From Salimicrobium humidisoli (GTDB lineage: Bacteria; Bacillota; Bacilli; Bacillales; Halobacillaceae): a DNA stretch of 61,211 nucleotides. A program made the position numbers and the translations under genes. Positions 49,606-60,249 of the stretch are shown here, one piece after another. The stretch lies in assembly GCF_002295105.1 (NCBI RefSeq), contig NZ_NSGH01000015.1:1-61211 (forward strand), given 5' to 3'. Positions within the stretch are counted from its first letter, which is position 1, and each line of letters starts with the position of its first letter. The notes beneath the pieces are model-generated. The model did not search any database and was not told where the DNA came from. It saw only the letters and a list, made by a program, of their open reading frames with translations.

Positions 49606-49654
49606 CATTTCCCTCCTTTGCACTATTCTATGAATCCGTATCCTAATTCTTCTG

Positions 49655-49895
49655 TCGAAAAAAGCGTCCCTGTGCCTTTAAGCACAGAGACGCTTCCCGC
49701 GTGGTTCCACTCTGTTTGGAAGAACAGTCTGACCGTTCCTCCCTCTCACTTCTATAACGGGAAGGTGCCGCTTCGTCTACTGCAGGTTCGACGGAAGACT
49801 CAGGGGTGCATTTCGGGACATTCTCTTAAAACCGTTCTCAGCTGTGCCGGTTCTCTCTGGATAAGAGATATATCCCTACTTCTCCCCGTCAGGGT
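49655..49895 (-). promoter_or_regulatory. Cysteine T-box leader with terminator (cysE-cysS)
   Basis: On the minus strand, stem I begins near GACGGGGAGAAGTAGGG and closes with ACCCC. The specifier TGC (Cys) is at 49808-49810. The T-box reads GAGTGGAACCACGCGGG (about 49697-49714), whose UGGA pairs with U73-CCA of tRNA-Cys. The terminator is GCGTC.CTGTGC / GCACAG.GACGC followed by T6 (about 49660-49696). Uncharged tRNA-Cys would favour the antiterminator. Confidence 0.92.
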
Positions 49896-49902
49896 TTTTT
49901 CT

Positions 49903-51369
49903 TTATTTCAATTCGTCCAGTGCTTTTTCAAGTCTTGCTGTCACTGTATCATATCCGAGGAGATGAATCGCGTTCGGAAGCTCGGGGCCGTGGGTCTGCC
50001 CGGTAGTGGCTACCCGGATCGGCATGAACAGTTTCTTGCCTTTGTGACCTGTTTCCTTCTGAACTGCTTTCATCTGCGGCTTAATATTTTCCGGAGTGAA
50101 TTCTTCGAGCTGTTCAAGGTTACGTTTGAACGCCTCCAGCACTTCCGGAACCTGCTCTCCGCGGAGCACTTCCATCGCTTTTTCATCATAATCGATCGTT
50201 TCCCGGAAAAACAGTTCGGTCAGCTCGGTGATTTCCGCTCCGTAATTCAACTGAGGCTGATACAGACTGATCAGTTCCTCCGTCCATTTCTGATCCTCGG
50301 CAGACCGGTCCGTCGAAACCTTCCCGTCTTTTTCAAGATGAGGAATCGTAAGCTCCAGTATTTCTTCAAACGAGAGGTTCTTAATGTACTGGTTGTTCAT
50401 CCACTTGAGTTTCGCCGGGTCGAATACTGCCGGAGAAGTGGAAAGACGGTCTTCATCAAAGATTTCAATCAGTTTTTCAGGAGAGAATATTTCCTCTTCT
50501 CCTACCGGGGACCAGCCGAGAAGTGTAATAAAGTTGAACAGGGCGTCCGGCAGATAGCCGCGTTCGTAGTACTGGCTGATGAACTGAAGAATGTGCTGAT
50601 CACGCTTACTGAGCTTTTTCCTTTCTTCGTTCAGAATCAGGGTCATGTGACCGAACTGAGGCGGGGTCCAGCCGAAAGCCTCATATACCATCATCTGTTT
50701 TGGTGTGTTGGAAATGTGCTCTTCTCCGCGCAGCACGTGAGAAATTTTCATCAGGTAGTCGTCGATGGCTACGGCAAAGTTGTACGTAGGTGTACCGTTC
50801 TTCTTAACGATTACCCAGTCACCGAAATCGCTGGAATCAAAAGAGATGTCGCCACGCACAATATCAGTGAACGTATACGTTTTATCTTTCGGAACGCGTA
50901 AACGGATACTCGGTTCTCTGCCCTCGGCTTCGAACTGTTCCCGTTCTTCCTGAGTAAGGTTGCTGTGAGCTCCCGAGTATTTAGGGACTTCGCCCCGGGC
51001 TCTCTGCGCTTCCCTTTCTTCCTCGAGTTCTTCCGCCGTAACGTAACACTTGTAGGCGAGGTCTTTCTCCAGAAGTTCATCTACGTACTGCTGATAGATG
51101 TGAAGACGCTGCATCTGGTGGTACGGCCCGTACTCTCCACCGTGACCGGCACCTTCATCCCACTCGATTCCGAGCCATTTCAGGAAATCGAGCTGACTCT
51201 GTTCTCCACCTTCCACGTTCCTTTTCGCATCGGTATCTTCGATTCTTATAACGAAAGTCCCGTCGTTATGTTTGGCATACAAATAGTTGAATAGAGCAGT
51301 CCGCGCGTTCCCGATGTGCAGGTATCCGGTCGGGCTCGGTGCGTACCTTACTCTCACCTCTTTAGTCAT
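49903..51369 (-). CDS. gltX: Glutamyl-tRNA synthetase
   Basis: 488 residues of class I. HIGN at 18-21 in [20 protein letters not shown] near residue 250. It is the non-discriminating type in Bacillaceae, which would also charge tRNA-Gln for transamidation (family knowledge). ATG with CAGGAGGG upstream. Confidence 0.96.
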   Translation of the reverse strand: MTKEVRVRYAPSPTGYLHIGNARTALFNYLYAKHNDGTFVIRIEDTDAKRNVEGGEQSQLDFLKWLGIEWDEGAGHGGEYGPYHQMQRLHIYQQYVDELLEKDLAYKCYVTAEELEEEREAQRARGEVPKYSGAHSNLTQEEREQFEAEGREPSIRLRVPKDKTYTFTDIVRGDISFDSSDFGDWVIVKKNGTPTYNFAVAIDDYLMKISHVLRGEEHISNTPKQMMVYEAFGWTPPQFGHMTLILNEERKKLSKRDQHILQFISQYYERGYLPDALFNFITLLGWSPVGEEEIFSPEKLIEIFDEDRLSTSPAVFDPAKLKWMNNQYIKNLSFEEILELTIPHLEKDGKVSTDRSAEDQKWTEELISLYQPQLNYGAEITELTELFFRETIDYDEKAMEVLRGEQVPEVLEAFKRNLEQLEEFTPENIKPQMKAVQKETGHKGKKLFMPIRVATTGQTHGPELPNAIHLLGYDTVTARLEKALDELK

Positions 51370-51422
51370 ACTGCTTTTCCCTCCTGTTTCTCCGTTCGTC
51401 TTTTTATCATTTTATCATTTTT

Positions 51423-51908
51423 TTACGTAGATTGCTGACTATTTTGCAACAGTACGGCTGCCTGCGAGGCGATTCCTTCCTTCCGGCCCGGAAAGCCCAG
51501 CTTTTCGGTGGTTGTCGCTTTTACATTGACCCGGGAGACCTCCACTTTCAAAAGACCGGCGATCGTCTTTCTTATATCGTCGATGTAAGGGGCCATCTTC
51601 GGTGCCTGGGCGATAATCGTCGCATCCAGATTACCGAGAGTGTAGCCTTCTTTTTCTGCTATCTTCCATACTTTCTGCAGCAATACCCGCGAGTCGGCAT
51701 CCTTGAAAGCCGGATCCGTGTCCGGGAAATGTTTCCCGATGTCGCCCTTGCCGAGCGCTCCGAGGATGGCATCCGATACGGCATGAAGCAGTACGTCGGC
51801 ATCCGAATGACCGATAAGTCCCTGTTCGTGCGGAATTTCCACCCCGCCGATAATACATTTTCTTCCCTCGGCCAGCTGATGTACATCGAATCCTTGACCA
51901 ATTCTCAT
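51423..51908 (-). CDS. ispF: 2-C-methyl-D-erythritol 2,4-cyclodiphosphate synthase
   Basis: 161 residues from the ATG at 51908 (AAGGAGG upstream). Zinc ligands are in DVHQL and [10 protein letters not shown], and the C-terminal [17 protein letters not shown] is typical. MEP isoprenoid pathway, directly after ispD. Confidence 0.96.
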   Translation of the reverse strand: MRIGQGFDVHQLAEGRKCIIGGVEIPHEQGLIGHSDADVLLHAVSDAILGALGKGDIGKHFPDTDPAFKDADSRVLLQKVWKIAEKEGYTLGNLDATIIAQAPKMAPYIDDIRKTIAGLLKVEVSRVNVKATTTEKLGFPGRKEGIASQAAVLLQNSQQST

Positions 51909-51925
51909 TTGATAAATTGCCTCCT

Positions 51926-52603
51926 TCATCCCTTTTCTACATACGACGTCGCTTTTTGCAGATCTTCGGGAGTCGTTATTTTAATGTTATCGTAACTTCC
52001 CCGTACGATGGAGACGTCATAGTCGAAACTTTCTGCGAGCGCCGCGTCGTCAGTGGCATAAAACCCTCGGGCCCGGGCCTTTTCGTGAGCTTCCTTAATC
52101 AATTCGTACGGAAAACCCTGAGGTGTCTGTGCTGCCCATAAGTCATCCCGGTTCAGCGTCTGCAGTTTTCCGTCTTTCCATTGTTTAACCGTATCCGTTA
52201 CCGGAACAGCCAGTAGAGCTGCCCCATCCTTTTCAATCTTCTCCACGAGATGACGGATGCTGCTTTCCTTAACAAAGGGCCTGGCACCGTCATGGATGAG
52301 GACTGGCAATTTCCGGTCGGAGACGGCTTTCAAACCTTCATAAACGCTGTCCTGACGTTCCTCTCCGCCGTGGATGAGGCGAATCTTCGGAAACTGATAC
52401 GTCTCTATCAACTCCTGCATATCCGCTTCATCCGCCTCGTTCGTCACCAGAATGATTTCTCTGCATGTTACGTCCTGGGTGAATACTTTCAGCGTGTGTA
52501 CGATTAACGGGTCGTCCCCGATCATGAGAAACTGCTTGTTCTTTCCCGCTCTCATCCGTTTTCCCTGGCCTGCTGCAACGATTACTGCTGTATAATGTGT
52601 CAT
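51926..52603 (-). CDS. ispD: 2-C-methyl-D-erythritol 4-phosphate cytidylyltransferase
   Basis: 225 residues from the ATG at 52603 (GGAGG 6 nt upstream). Nucleotide-binding [16 protein letters not shown] at the N-terminus, IHDGARPFV and the DDAALAE motif. MEP pathway step three, adjacent to ispF as usual. Confidence 0.96.
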   Translation of the reverse strand: MTHYTAVIVAAGQGKRMRAGKNKQFLMIGDDPLIVHTLKVFTQDVTCREIILVTNEADEADMQELIETYQFPKIRLIHGGEERQDSVYEGLKAVSDRKLPVLIHDGARPFVKESSIRHLVEKIEKDGAALLAVPVTDTVKQWKDGKLQTLNRDDLWAAQTPQGFPYELIKEAHEKARARGFYATDDAALAESFDYDVSIVRGSYDNIKITTPEDLQKATSYVEKG

Positions 52604-52688
52604 GTCCATCCTCCGGGTGTCGATTCCAAAATAAAAGCGATAACCCGATGTTATCACTTTTATAATCTCTTATTCGTTTATACCTTTT

Positions 52689-53795
52689 TTACAGCGCTTT
52701 TTCAAGGGATTTAGGTTTTGCGAAAATCATCCGGCCGGCTGACGTCTGAAGGACGCTCGTAACGATCACATCAATCGTGTCGCCGATAAAACTTTTTCCT
52801 TCTTCGACGACGATCATCGTTCCGTCATCGAGATACGCCACTCCCTGATTCTGCTCTTTTCCGTCTTTGATGACGTGCACCTTCATTTCTTCTCCCGGGA
52901 GCACTACCGGTTTCACAGCATTCGCCAGATCATTGATGTTGAGTACCTGCACGCCCTGGAATTCGCATACTTTATTCAGGTTAAAATCATTGGTGACGAC
53001 GATACCGTCTATGACTTTAGCCAGTTTGACCAGTTTACTGTCGACTTCCTGAATTTCCTCGAAGTCCCCTTCATACATTTCAACTTTCACAGGAACGTCC
53101 CGCTGCAGACGATTCAGGATATCGAGACCCCGTCGTCCTCTGTTCCGTTTCAGTCCGTCGGAAGAATCGGCAATGTGCTGAAGTTCTTCCAGAACGAAGT
53201 GCGGGATGACCAGCGTCCCCTCCAGAAAATTGGATTCACATATATCGGCTATTCTTCCGTCGATGATCACACTCGTATCGAGGATTTTTTTCCGGGGTGC
53301 CTGTTCATTTTTCCCCACAGATGCCGCTTCTTCTTTCTTCCTGTTTTCCGACGTATTTTCTTTTCTCGCAATCGTCAGAAGGTTGAGAAATTCGTCCTTC
53401 CTCTTGTACCCGATCTGAAACCCGTAGTACCCGAGCAGAAGAGTTATGAAAATAGGAAGCAGCTGACTGATGATCTTTATTTCAATGTCGATAAGCATCG
53501 TATTGATTAAATATGCCACGAATAACCCGAAAATGAGTCCCAGACTTCCGAATAACAACTCGCCCACCGGTGCCCTGACCAGTGCATCCTCTGTCCATTT
53601 AAGAAACCTTACGATCGGGGAAACTAACCAGAACGTTAATAAGAATAGAATTAATGCACCTGCTACTGCTCCTAAGATCTGCTGAAGCCAAGGTTCAATT
53701 TCCCACCCGAAAGCTGTAAATGCTTCCGGCAGATACAAATATCCGATAGTACCTCCCGTAAGAATAAGGGATAACTGTACAACACGTTTTAACAT
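52689..53795 (-). CDS. PIN/TRAM-domain membrane protein (YacL)
   Basis: 368 residues from the ATG at 53795 (AAGGAGGTG 6 nt upstream). Four membrane helices occupy roughly residues 5-125. A PIN domain starts at KILDTSVIIDGRIAD with acidic metal ligands, and a C-terminal TRAM domain spans about 295-360. Probable membrane-bound ribonuclease or RNA-binding protein, of unproven role. In B. subtilis disA separates it from radA; here they are adjacent (84 bp). Confidence 0.9.
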   Translation of the reverse strand: MLKRVVQLSLILTGGTIGYLYLPEAFTAFGWEIEPWLQQILGAVAGALILFLLTFWLVSPIVRFLKWTEDALVRAPVGELLFGSLGLIFGLFVAYLINTMLIDIEIKIISQLLPIFITLLLGYYGFQIGYKRKDEFLNLLTIARKENTSENRKKEEAASVGKNEQAPRKKILDTSVIIDGRIADICESNFLEGTLVIPHFVLEELQHIADSSDGLKRNRGRRGLDILNRLQRDVPVKVEMYEGDFEEIQEVDSKLVKLAKVIDGIVVTNDFNLNKVCEFQGVQVLNINDLANAVKPVVLPGEEMKVHVIKDGKEQNQGVAYLDDGTMIVVEEGKSFIGDTIDVIVTSVLQTSAGRMIFAKPKSLEKAL

Positions 53796-53879
53796 TCTCT
53801 TCACCTCCTTTTAAAAAACAGTTCTTTCAAAATACTGCATCTCTGTCGTGTAACGATGTTTCACGTGGAACACAACCCC

Positions 53880-55250
53880 TTACTCCAGGGTTGCGTCCAT
53901 CGCTTCTTTGATCGTTTCCACACCAATCACTTCTATATCATCCGGTACAGTCCAGCCTTCAAGGTTTCTTGAAGGGATGACCGCCCGGGAAAACCCGAGT
54001 TTGGCCGCTTCCTGTACTCTCTGTTCAATACGGGATACGCGCCTGATCTCACCGGTAAGTCCCACTTCCCCGATAAGGATATCCGTTGCTTTCGGCACCT
54101 GATCACGAAAACTCGAAGCGATACTCACTGCGACCCCGAGGTCGATAGCCGGTTCATCCAGCTTCACGCCTCCAGCCACTTTCACGTACGCGTCGTAGTT
54201 CTGCAGAAGCAGACCTGCTCTTTTTTCCAGTACGGCCATAAGAAGAGGTACTCTGCTGTGATCGAGCCCGGTAGCCATTCTCCTCGGGTTCCCGAAAGCC
54301 GTGGGGGAAATGAGGGCCTGAATCTCCACGAGCACAGGTCTCGTTCCCTCCATCGATGCAACTACCGTTGACCCGGCTGTACCTTTGGATCGTTCTTCGA
54401 GAAATATCTCCGAAGGATTCAACACTTCTTCGAGACCCGATTCCTTCATTTCGAAGATCCCCATTTCATGCGTGCCGCCGAAGCGGTTCTTCACGCTCCT
54501 GACAATCCGGAAAGTATTGTGCTGCTCCCCTTCAAAATAAAGGACGGCATCGACCATATGTTCGAGCAGACGGGGGCCGGCGATGGATCCTTCTTTCGTT
54601 ACGTGCCCGACGATGAAGACGGGGATACCTTTTGTTTTGGCGATTCTCATCAGCTCACTCGTACATTCACGAACCTGGGAAACGCTTCCCGGTGCGGAAG
54701 TGACCTCTTCCTTATACACCGTCTGAATAGAGTCGATCACCAGAAATTTCGGCTGCACCGTCTCTATATGTGCGACGATATGCTCGAGGTTCGTTTCTGC
54801 GAGAATGTACAACTGATCCGATGTAACGTTTAAACGGTCTGCACGAAGCTTCGTCTGCTTCGTCGATTCTTCACCGGAAATGTACAGGACGGGAAGGTTC
54901 TTGTCCGCTAACTGAGAGGAGACCTGAAGTAAAAGGGTCGATTTTCCAATACCCGGATCTCCGCCTATTAAAACCATCGAACCTCCTACAATACCCCCGC
55001 CGAGCACCCTGTTAAACTCCGGCATCGCCGTCTCTATCCTCGATTCTTCTTTCAATGCGATAGACGTGATACGCTCCGGTTTCGACCTGCTATCCTTGTC
55101 GACCTGAAACGTGTGGCGATCATTCTTCCCTGTAATCGCTGTTTCCTCCACGAAAGTATTCCAGCGTCCGCATGCCGGACACTTCCCCATCCATTTGGGA
55201 GATTCGTTTCCACACTCCTGACAGACAAATATCGTCTTCTTCTTCGCCAC
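53880..55250 (-). CDS. radA: DNA repair protein RadA (Sms)
   Basis: 456 residues from a GTG at 55250 (AAGGAGAG 7 nt upstream). N-terminal zinc finger CQECG...CPACG (10-27), Walker [11 protein letters not shown] near 97, the RadA-specific KNRFGG motif near 254 and a Lon-like C-terminal domain. DnaB-like helicase for recombination branch migration. Own promoter at 55289-55317. Confidence 0.97.
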   Translation of the reverse strand: MAKKKTIFVCQECGNESPKWMGKCPACGRWNTFVEETAITGKNDRHTFQVDKDSRSKPERITSIALKEESRIETAMPEFNRVLGGGIVGGSMVLIGGDPGIGKSTLLLQVSSQLADKNLPVLYISGEESTKQTKLRADRLNVTSDQLYILAETNLEHIVAHIETVQPKFLVIDSIQTVYKEEVTSAPGSVSQVRECTSELMRIAKTKGIPVFIVGHVTKEGSIAGPRLLEHMVDAVLYFEGEQHNTFRIVRSVKNRFGGTHEMGIFEMKESGLEEVLNPSEIFLEERSKGTAGSTVVASMEGTRPVLVEIQALISPTAFGNPRRMATGLDHSRVPLLMAVLEKRAGLLLQNYDAYVKVAGGVKLDEPAIDLGVAVSIASSFRDQVPKATDILIGEVGLTGEIRRVSRIEQRVQEAAKLGFSRAVIPSRNLEGWTVPDDIEVIGVETIKEAMDATLE

Positions 55251-55288
55251 CTTACATCTCTCCTTACTGTATATTATATACGGGATTT

Positions 55289-55317
55289 CTTATATATAAG
55301 TTTCATCTCCGTTTCAA
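55289..55317 (-). promoter_or_regulatory. Promoter of radA
   Basis: On the minus strand, -35 TTGAAA (55312-55317), a 17-nt spacer and -10 TATAAG (55289-55294), in the 229-bp gap after the clpC terminator. Confidence 0.65.
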
Positions 55318-55445
55318 TTTCATTAAAAATCACTCCGGACTTTACAAATACCGCTTACAGAATAAAAGCCCGGAGTCCGCAGGGGAAAAACATGCAGTCC
55401 CTTCCGCTATTTCTTCCTCTTTGTATAATTATGAGGGAATAAAGA

Positions 55446-55474
55446 AAAAATCGGAAGGCATACGCCTTCCGATT
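55446..55474 (-). terminator. Terminator of the ctsR-mcsA-mcsB-clpC operon
   Basis: A perfect 10-bp stem ATCGGAAGGC-GTAT-GCCTTCCGAT followed by TTTTTC, 6 bp past the clpC stop. Confidence 0.92.
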
Positions 55475-55479
55475 CATAC

Positions 55480-57945
55480 TTAAGCTTCTGAAGTTTCTGT
55501 GGATACTACGAATTCATTGTTTTCATCAAGATCGATGAGCACTTTCTGTCCTTTGTGGATAGACTCTTTCAACAGCTCTTCGGACAGCAGATCTTCTACG
55601 TTCTTCTGCAGTGAACGACGAAGCGGTCTCGCACCATATTCCGGATCGAATCCTTCTTCGGCAATATGGGAGATTGCTTTATCCGAAAGTGTAAAGTCGA
55701 TTTCCTGCTCCAGCAGACGGGTTCTGAGCTGGTCTGCCATGAGAGTCACAATGTCTTTCATGTGTTTTCTCTCCAGAGCATGGAAGACGATGGTTTCATC
55801 GATACGGTTAAGGAACTCAGGACGGAAAGCTTTCTTAAGCTCTTCGGTCACTTTCGATTTCATATCTTTGTGGTCCTGAGTCTGGTCTCCCATGGAAAAC
55901 CCGACGTATTTATTTTCTTTCAGTTCCTGGGCGCCGACGTTCGAAGTCATAATAAGCACAGTGTTCCGGAAATCTACGACGCGACCTTTACCGTCCGTCA
56001 GACGACCGTCTTCAAGCACCTGAAGCAGTACGTTGAATACATCCGGATGCGCTTTTTCCACTTCGTCCAGCAGCACGACGGAGTATGGTTTCTGACGGAC
56101 TTTTTCCGTTAACTGTCCGCCTTCTTCATAACCGACATAGCCCGGAGGGGAACCTACGAGACGGGACGTGCTGTGTTTTTCCATATATTCGGACATATCG
56201 ACACGGATCATCGCATCCTCTTCACCGAACATGCTTTCAGCGAGAGCGCGGGCCAATTCGGTCTTACCTACACCGGTCGGTCCGAGGAATATAAAGGAAC
56301 CGATTGGACGTTTAGGATCTTTCAGTCCCGCACGGGCCCGGCGGATCGCCTTAGCCACTGAATCTACCGCTTCCTCCTGACCGATGACGCGGTTGTGAAG
56401 TGTATCCTCGAGATGAAGAAGCTGTTCGCTTTCTTCCGTAGTCATTTTCTTCACAGGAACTCCGGTCCAGAGAGAGACGATGGAAGCTATATCTTCGACA
56501 GTCACTTCGGAATCTTCCTGTCCCTGTTTTTCTTTCCATTTTTTCTGCGTTTCTTCCAGCTCTTCGCGTAACTTCTGTTCGTCGTCGCGAAGGGAAGCAG
56601 CTTTTTCAAATTCCTGACTCTGTACAGCCGCATCTTTTTCTTTACGGACTTCTTCGAGTTTCTGTTCCAGTTCTTTCAGGTTAGGTGGAGCCGTATAGGA
56701 ACGGAGGCGTACTTTGGAAGCTGCCTCATCTATGAGATCGATAGCTTTATCCGGAAGGAAACGATCTGTGATATAACGATCGGAAAACCGGACTGCTGAT
56801 TCGATTGCTTCATCTGTTATCGTTACTCTGTGGTGTGCTTCATAACGGTCCCGCAGACCCTGAAGGATCTGTGTGGATTCTTCCGTCGTAGGTTCATCAA
56901 CCTGGATAGGCTGGAAACGACGTTCCAGAGCAGCATCTTTTTCGATATACTTCCGGTACTCATCCAGCGTAGTGGCACCGATACACTGAAGATCCCCACG
57001 CGCAAGAGAAGGTTTCAGAATGTTGGAGGCGTCAATCGCCCCTTCTGCACCGCCGGCCCCGATCAGTGTGTGCAATTCGTCAATGAAAAGAATGATATTC
57101 CCTGCCTGACGAATCTCTTCCATCACTTTTTTCAAACGGTCTTCAAACTCTCCGCGGTATTTAGTACCGGCGACGATCGTACCCATATCGAGGGTCATGA
57201 CGCGTTTATCCCTCAGAATCTCAGGTACTTCGTTTTCCACGATCTGCTGGGCCAGTCCTTCTGCAACTGCAGTTTTACCGACACCCGGCTCCCCGACGAG
57301 TACGGGGTTGTTTTTCGTACGACGACTCAATACCTGTATGACACGCTGAATTTCTTCACTACGACCGATGACCGGGTCAACGTTTCCTTCTTTGGCGACG
57401 GAAGTCAGGTCCTGGGCAAGGGAGTCGAGTGTAGGGGTGGTTTGACCGCTGCCCTGAGCAGCCGCGCCGCCCTGGTTGCCGCCGCGACGACCCTGGCCGC
57501 CTGTCGATTCATTGTTGCCCAGCAGCTGAAGTACCTGTTGGCGGGCTTTATTCAGACTGACACCGAGATTGTTAAGCACTCGTGCAGCCACTCCTTCTCC
57601 TTCGCGGATCAGACCGAGAAGAATATGTTCCGTTCCTACGTAAGAGTGTCCCAATTTGCGGGCTTCGTCCATGGAAAGCTCAATCACCTTCTTGGCGCGC
57701 GGAGTATAGTGGATAGTCTGGGATTTCTGTTCTCCTGCACCGATCAGGTTCTCCACTTCCGTCTGGATGGTTTCAGCTTCCAGTCCAAGCGCAGTCAGCG
57801 CTTTCGCTGCGATACCCTCGCCTTCTTTCACGAGACCTAACAGTACGTGCTCCGTACCGATGTTACTGTGACCGAGACGTACGGCTTCTTCCTGGGACAA
57901 TGAAAGTACTTTTTGTGCTCTTTCTGTAAATCTGCCAAACATCAT
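55480..57945 (-). CDS. clpC: ATP-dependent Clp protease ATPase subunit ClpC
   Basis: 821 residues. Two ClpN repeats (1-about 145, each with the TEH.LLGL motif), first AAA+ with Walker A GEPGVGKT near 212, a UVR/middle domain coiled coil (about 415-480) that binds MecA or McsB, then second AAA+ with GPTGVGKT near 548. It unfolds substrates for ClpP. A Gly/Gln-rich linker ([17 protein letters not shown]) follows the N-domain. Confidence 0.98.
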   Translation of the reverse strand: MMFGRFTERAQKVLSLSQEEAVRLGHSNIGTEHVLLGLVKEGEGIAAKALTALGLEAETIQTEVENLIGAGEQKSQTIHYTPRAKKVIELSMDEARKLGHSYVGTEHILLGLIREGEGVAARVLNNLGVSLNKARQQVLQLLGNNESTGGQGRRGGNQGGAAAQGSGQTTPTLDSLAQDLTSVAKEGNVDPVIGRSEEIQRVIQVLSRRTKNNPVLVGEPGVGKTAVAEGLAQQIVENEVPEILRDKRVMTLDMGTIVAGTKYRGEFEDRLKKVMEEIRQAGNIILFIDELHTLIGAGGAEGAIDASNILKPSLARGDLQCIGATTLDEYRKYIEKDAALERRFQPIQVDEPTTEESTQILQGLRDRYEAHHRVTITDEAIESAVRFSDRYITDRFLPDKAIDLIDEAASKVRLRSYTAPPNLKELEQKLEEVRKEKDAAVQSQEFEKAASLRDDEQKLREELEETQKKWKEKQGQEDSEVTVEDIASIVSLWTGVPVKKMTTEESEQLLHLEDTLHNRVIGQEEAVDSVAKAIRRARAGLKDPKRPIGSFIFLGPTGVGKTELARALAESMFGEEDAMIRVDMSEYMEKHSTSRLVGSPPGYVGYEEGGQLTEKVRQKPYSVVLLDEVEKAHPDVFNVLLQVLEDGRLTDGKGRVVDFRNTVLIMTSNVGAQELKENKYVGFSMGDQTQDHKDMKSKVTEELKKAFRPEFLNRIDETIVFHALERKHMKDIVTLMADQLRTRLLEQEIDFTLSDKAISHIAEEGFDPEYGARPLRRSLQKNVEDLLSEELLKESIHKGQKVLIDLDENNEFVVSTETSEA

Positions 57946-57963
57946 AATTTGTTACCTCCCTCA

Positions 57964-59034
57964 TTAGTTATCATCTTCAAGATTTATTCTTTCCCTTATC
58001 AGAGTCGCCCGTTTGATATCCCGCTCTTCGGGATCCAGGGATTCTCCGGCATACTGCTGGAGAAATCCGGGCTGAGTCAGTACCATCAGTTCATTTAAGA
58101 TGGTACGCGGTATATCTTTCAGAAAATCCAGATCAATACCGAGACGAAGATCCGACAGACAGCCTGCCGCTTCTTTGGAAGTTATGACCCGGCTGTGTCT
58201 GAGCGTACCATAAGAACGATAAATGCGATCTTCCAGCTGTACCGGGGAACGATTCATAAGTGTCTGTCTTGCCTTGCGTTCCTGCTCGATGAGCTGCTGC
58301 ACAACGCTGTGCAGATCTTCCACGATGTCTTCTTCGGATTTACCCAGGGTAATCTGGTTTGAAATCTGAAAAAGATTTCCCACCGCTTCACTGCCTTCCC
58401 CGTATATCCCCCGCACGACGAGACCAAGCTGGTTGATCGCCGGAGTCATACGATTAATCTGTTTAGTGAGAGCGAGAGCGGGCAGGTGCATCATGACAGA
58501 GGCCCTCATTCCTGTTCCCACGTTTGTCGGGCATGCGGTCAAATATCCGCGCTCTTCGTCAAAAGCGTAATCTATTTTCTCTTCCAGCCAGTCGTCCAGC
58601 TGAGAGGCCTGTTCCAAAGCTTTATCAAGCTGAAAACCTGGGAAATACAGCTGAATGCGAAGATGATCTTCCTCATTGACCATAATCGATACCTGTTCAT
58701 TTTCACTGATAATGGTAGCTGCATTTTCTCTGTCTTCAATCAGATGGGGACTGACCAGATGCTTCTCCACGAGCACTCTTTTTTCTATCGGCTGAAGATC
58801 ATCCATTTTCACCAGCTGCAGCCCTTCGTATTCACGGAAAGAACACTCGGTGAAATGTTCATCCATGAAGGAAAGGACCTCCTCCAGTGGTTCCCCTCTT
58901 GCTACTGTCGGAAAAGGTTGGGAAGAAAAGTTTCTTGCAAGCCGGATACGGCTGCTCAGTACTATATCACTATCCGGTCCGTCGTGCCGCATCCACGGAC
59001 TGATAGCCTCATTCATAAATTTCTCAAGAGACAT
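57964..59034 (-). CDS. mcsB: Protein-arginine kinase McsB
   Basis: 356 residues, related to phosphagen kinases: [10 protein letters not shown] phosphate-binding arginines near the N-terminus, and the [13 protein letters not shown] active-site loop. It phosphorylates CtsR and misfolded proteins on arginine, marking them for ClpCP. Starts in a TGATG overlap with mcsA. Confidence 0.97.
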   Translation of the reverse strand: MSLEKFMNEAISPWMRHDGPDSDIVLSSRIRLARNFSSQPFPTVARGEPLEEVLSFMDEHFTECSFREYEGLQLVKMDDLQPIEKRVLVEKHLVSPHLIEDRENAATIISENEQVSIMVNEEDHLRIQLYFPGFQLDKALEQASQLDDWLEEKIDYAFDEERGYLTACPTNVGTGMRASVMMHLPALALTKQINRMTPAINQLGLVVRGIYGEGSEAVGNLFQISNQITLGKSEEDIVEDLHSVVQQLIEQERKARQTLMNRSPVQLEDRIYRSYGTLRHSRVITSKEAAGCLSDLRLGIDLDFLKDIPRTILNELMVLTQPGFLQQYAGESLDPEERDIKRATLIRERINLEDDN

Positions 59035-59585
59035 CAGGAATCACCGCCTTTATCCTGGTTCAATTCTTCTTCAAGCGTTCTGATTTCATCTCTTACTTTA
59101 GCAGCTTCCTCGAATTCTTCCTGATTGATAAGCTGATGAAGCTTTTCCCGGTGTTTCTCTATATCTTTTCGAAGGTTCAGATCCCCGCCGGCTCGTTTTG
59201 GAACTTTGCCGTGGTGTGTCGTATTTCCGCTGTGCACCCGTTTCAGAATCGGGTCCAGCCGTTCATTGAACGTCTCATAGCACGTGGCACAGCCGAATTT
59301 ACCGGCCTTCGTGAACTCCTGATAGGTAAGACCGCATCCGGAACATTGAAGACTTTCCTTCTGCTGCTGCTTATTCCCCTGAAATAACTTGCCGGCACTT
59401 CCGCTGCCTTCCATATGAAAAAGCCCGGACAACAAATCATTCAGAGAGAACTTCTCTTCTTCCTGATTCATGTAACCCTGTTCCTTGGCACAGGAGTCGC
59501 ACAAATGAACTTCATTTTTTTCACCGTTGATTACCTGGGTCAGATGAACAGTAGCCGGATACTTCTCACAACGCTGACATTGCAT
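59034..59585 (-). CDS. mcsA: McsA, zinc-finger activator of McsB
   Basis: 183 residues. Four CxxC motifs (CQRC at the start, CDSC, CSGC and CATC) form two zinc fingers. A C-terminal UVR motif ([20 protein letters not shown]) follows. It binds and stimulates McsB. Confidence 0.96.
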   Translation of the reverse strand: MQCQRCEKYPATVHLTQVINGEKNEVHLCDSCAKEQGYMNQEEEKFSLNDLLSGLFHMEGSGSAGKLFQGNKQQQKESLQCSGCGLTYQEFTKAGKFGCATCYETFNERLDPILKRVHSGNTTHHGKVPKRAGGDLNLRKDIEKHREKLHQLINQEEFEEAAKVRDEIRTLEEELNQDKGGDS

Positions 59586-59603
59586 ACAAGAACACTCCTT
59601 TCT

Positions 59604-60065
59604 CTACTTATATTTAAGCTTCGATAACATAGCCGTCATTACTCTTGAGCGTATCTCATCACGGAAGGGTAATGGAAAAGCTAACGTATTTCTGTCAATA
59701 ACGCTCAAAATAAGTTCGGACTCCCTCGTCGTAATCACTTTATTTTCAAGCAGCCGTTTCACGATATCCAGGGCTCTCGCCTGGGATACCTGCGGCTGAA
59801 TGAGCAGTAATACTTCGTCGATGAGGTCGGCTTCATCCAGATGCTGAATACGGCGGATGCGAATATACCCGCCACCGCCTCTTTTACTTTCCACTATATA
59901 CCCTTTTTCCACAGTAAAACGGGTCTTAATCACATAATTAATTTGAGAAGGAACACACTGAAATTTTTCAGCCAGATCACTACGTTTTATTTCGATGACC
60001 TGATGCGGGTTATCCTGGATTATGTGTTTCAGATATTCTTCGATGACGTCAGATATATTCCGCAT
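59604..60065 (-). CDS. ctsR: Transcriptional repressor CtsR
   Basis: 153 residues. Winged-helix DNA-binding domain with the glycine-rich wing SKRGGGGYIRI whose arginine is the McsB target and thermosensor, then a C-terminal helical domain. It represses its own operon through the CtsR box at 60081-60103. ATG with GGAGGAGG upstream. Confidence 0.97.
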   Translation of the reverse strand: MRNISDVIEEYLKHIIQDNPHQVIEIKRSDLAEKFQCVPSQINYVIKTRFTVEKGYIVESKRGGGGYIRIRRIQHLDEADLIDEVLLLIQPQVSQARALDIVKRLLENKVITTRESELILSVIDRNTLAFPLPFRDEIRSRVMTAMLSKLKYK

Positions 60066-60080
60066 GGCCCTCCTCCTTCC

Positions 60081-60103
60081 TTTGACTTTGACTATCTTTG
60101 ACT
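60081..60103 (-). promoter_or_regulatory. CtsR operator
   Basis: On the minus strand AGTCAAA-GAT-AGTCAAA (60087-60103) is a full match to the CtsR heptad direct repeat, followed by a third partial repeat GTCAAA (60081-60086). It overlaps the expected transcription start, just below the -10. Confidence 0.95.
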
Positions 60104-60111
60104 ATAATTTT

Positions 60112-60139
60112 ATTATACTCAAAATCATGAAGCATTCAA
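60112..60139 (-). promoter_or_regulatory. Promoter of the ctsR operon
   Basis: On the minus strand, -35 TTGAAT (60134-60139), a 16-nt spacer and a perfect -10 TATAAT (60112-60117), followed directly by the CtsR operator. Confidence 0.78.
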
Positions 60140-60222
60140 CTATTTTGTTTGCAATAGAACCTTTCCCTAAATACCCTCCCATTAAAAGCATCTGGCCGGA
60201 AAATCACCATATTTCCTTCTCA

Positions 60223-60249
60223 CAAAAAAAAGCCCGGCAGCAGGCTTTT
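60223..60249 (-). terminator. Terminator of the MgtC-like gene
   Basis: On the minus strand AAAGCC / GGGCTTT stem with a T8 run, beginning at the stop codon of the gene. Confidence 0.85.

Noticed and set aside
49618-50901. 427-codon plus-strand frame across the T-box and gltX
   Set aside because: Its first 280 bases are the complement of a clear Cys T-box and the rest is antisense to gltX.
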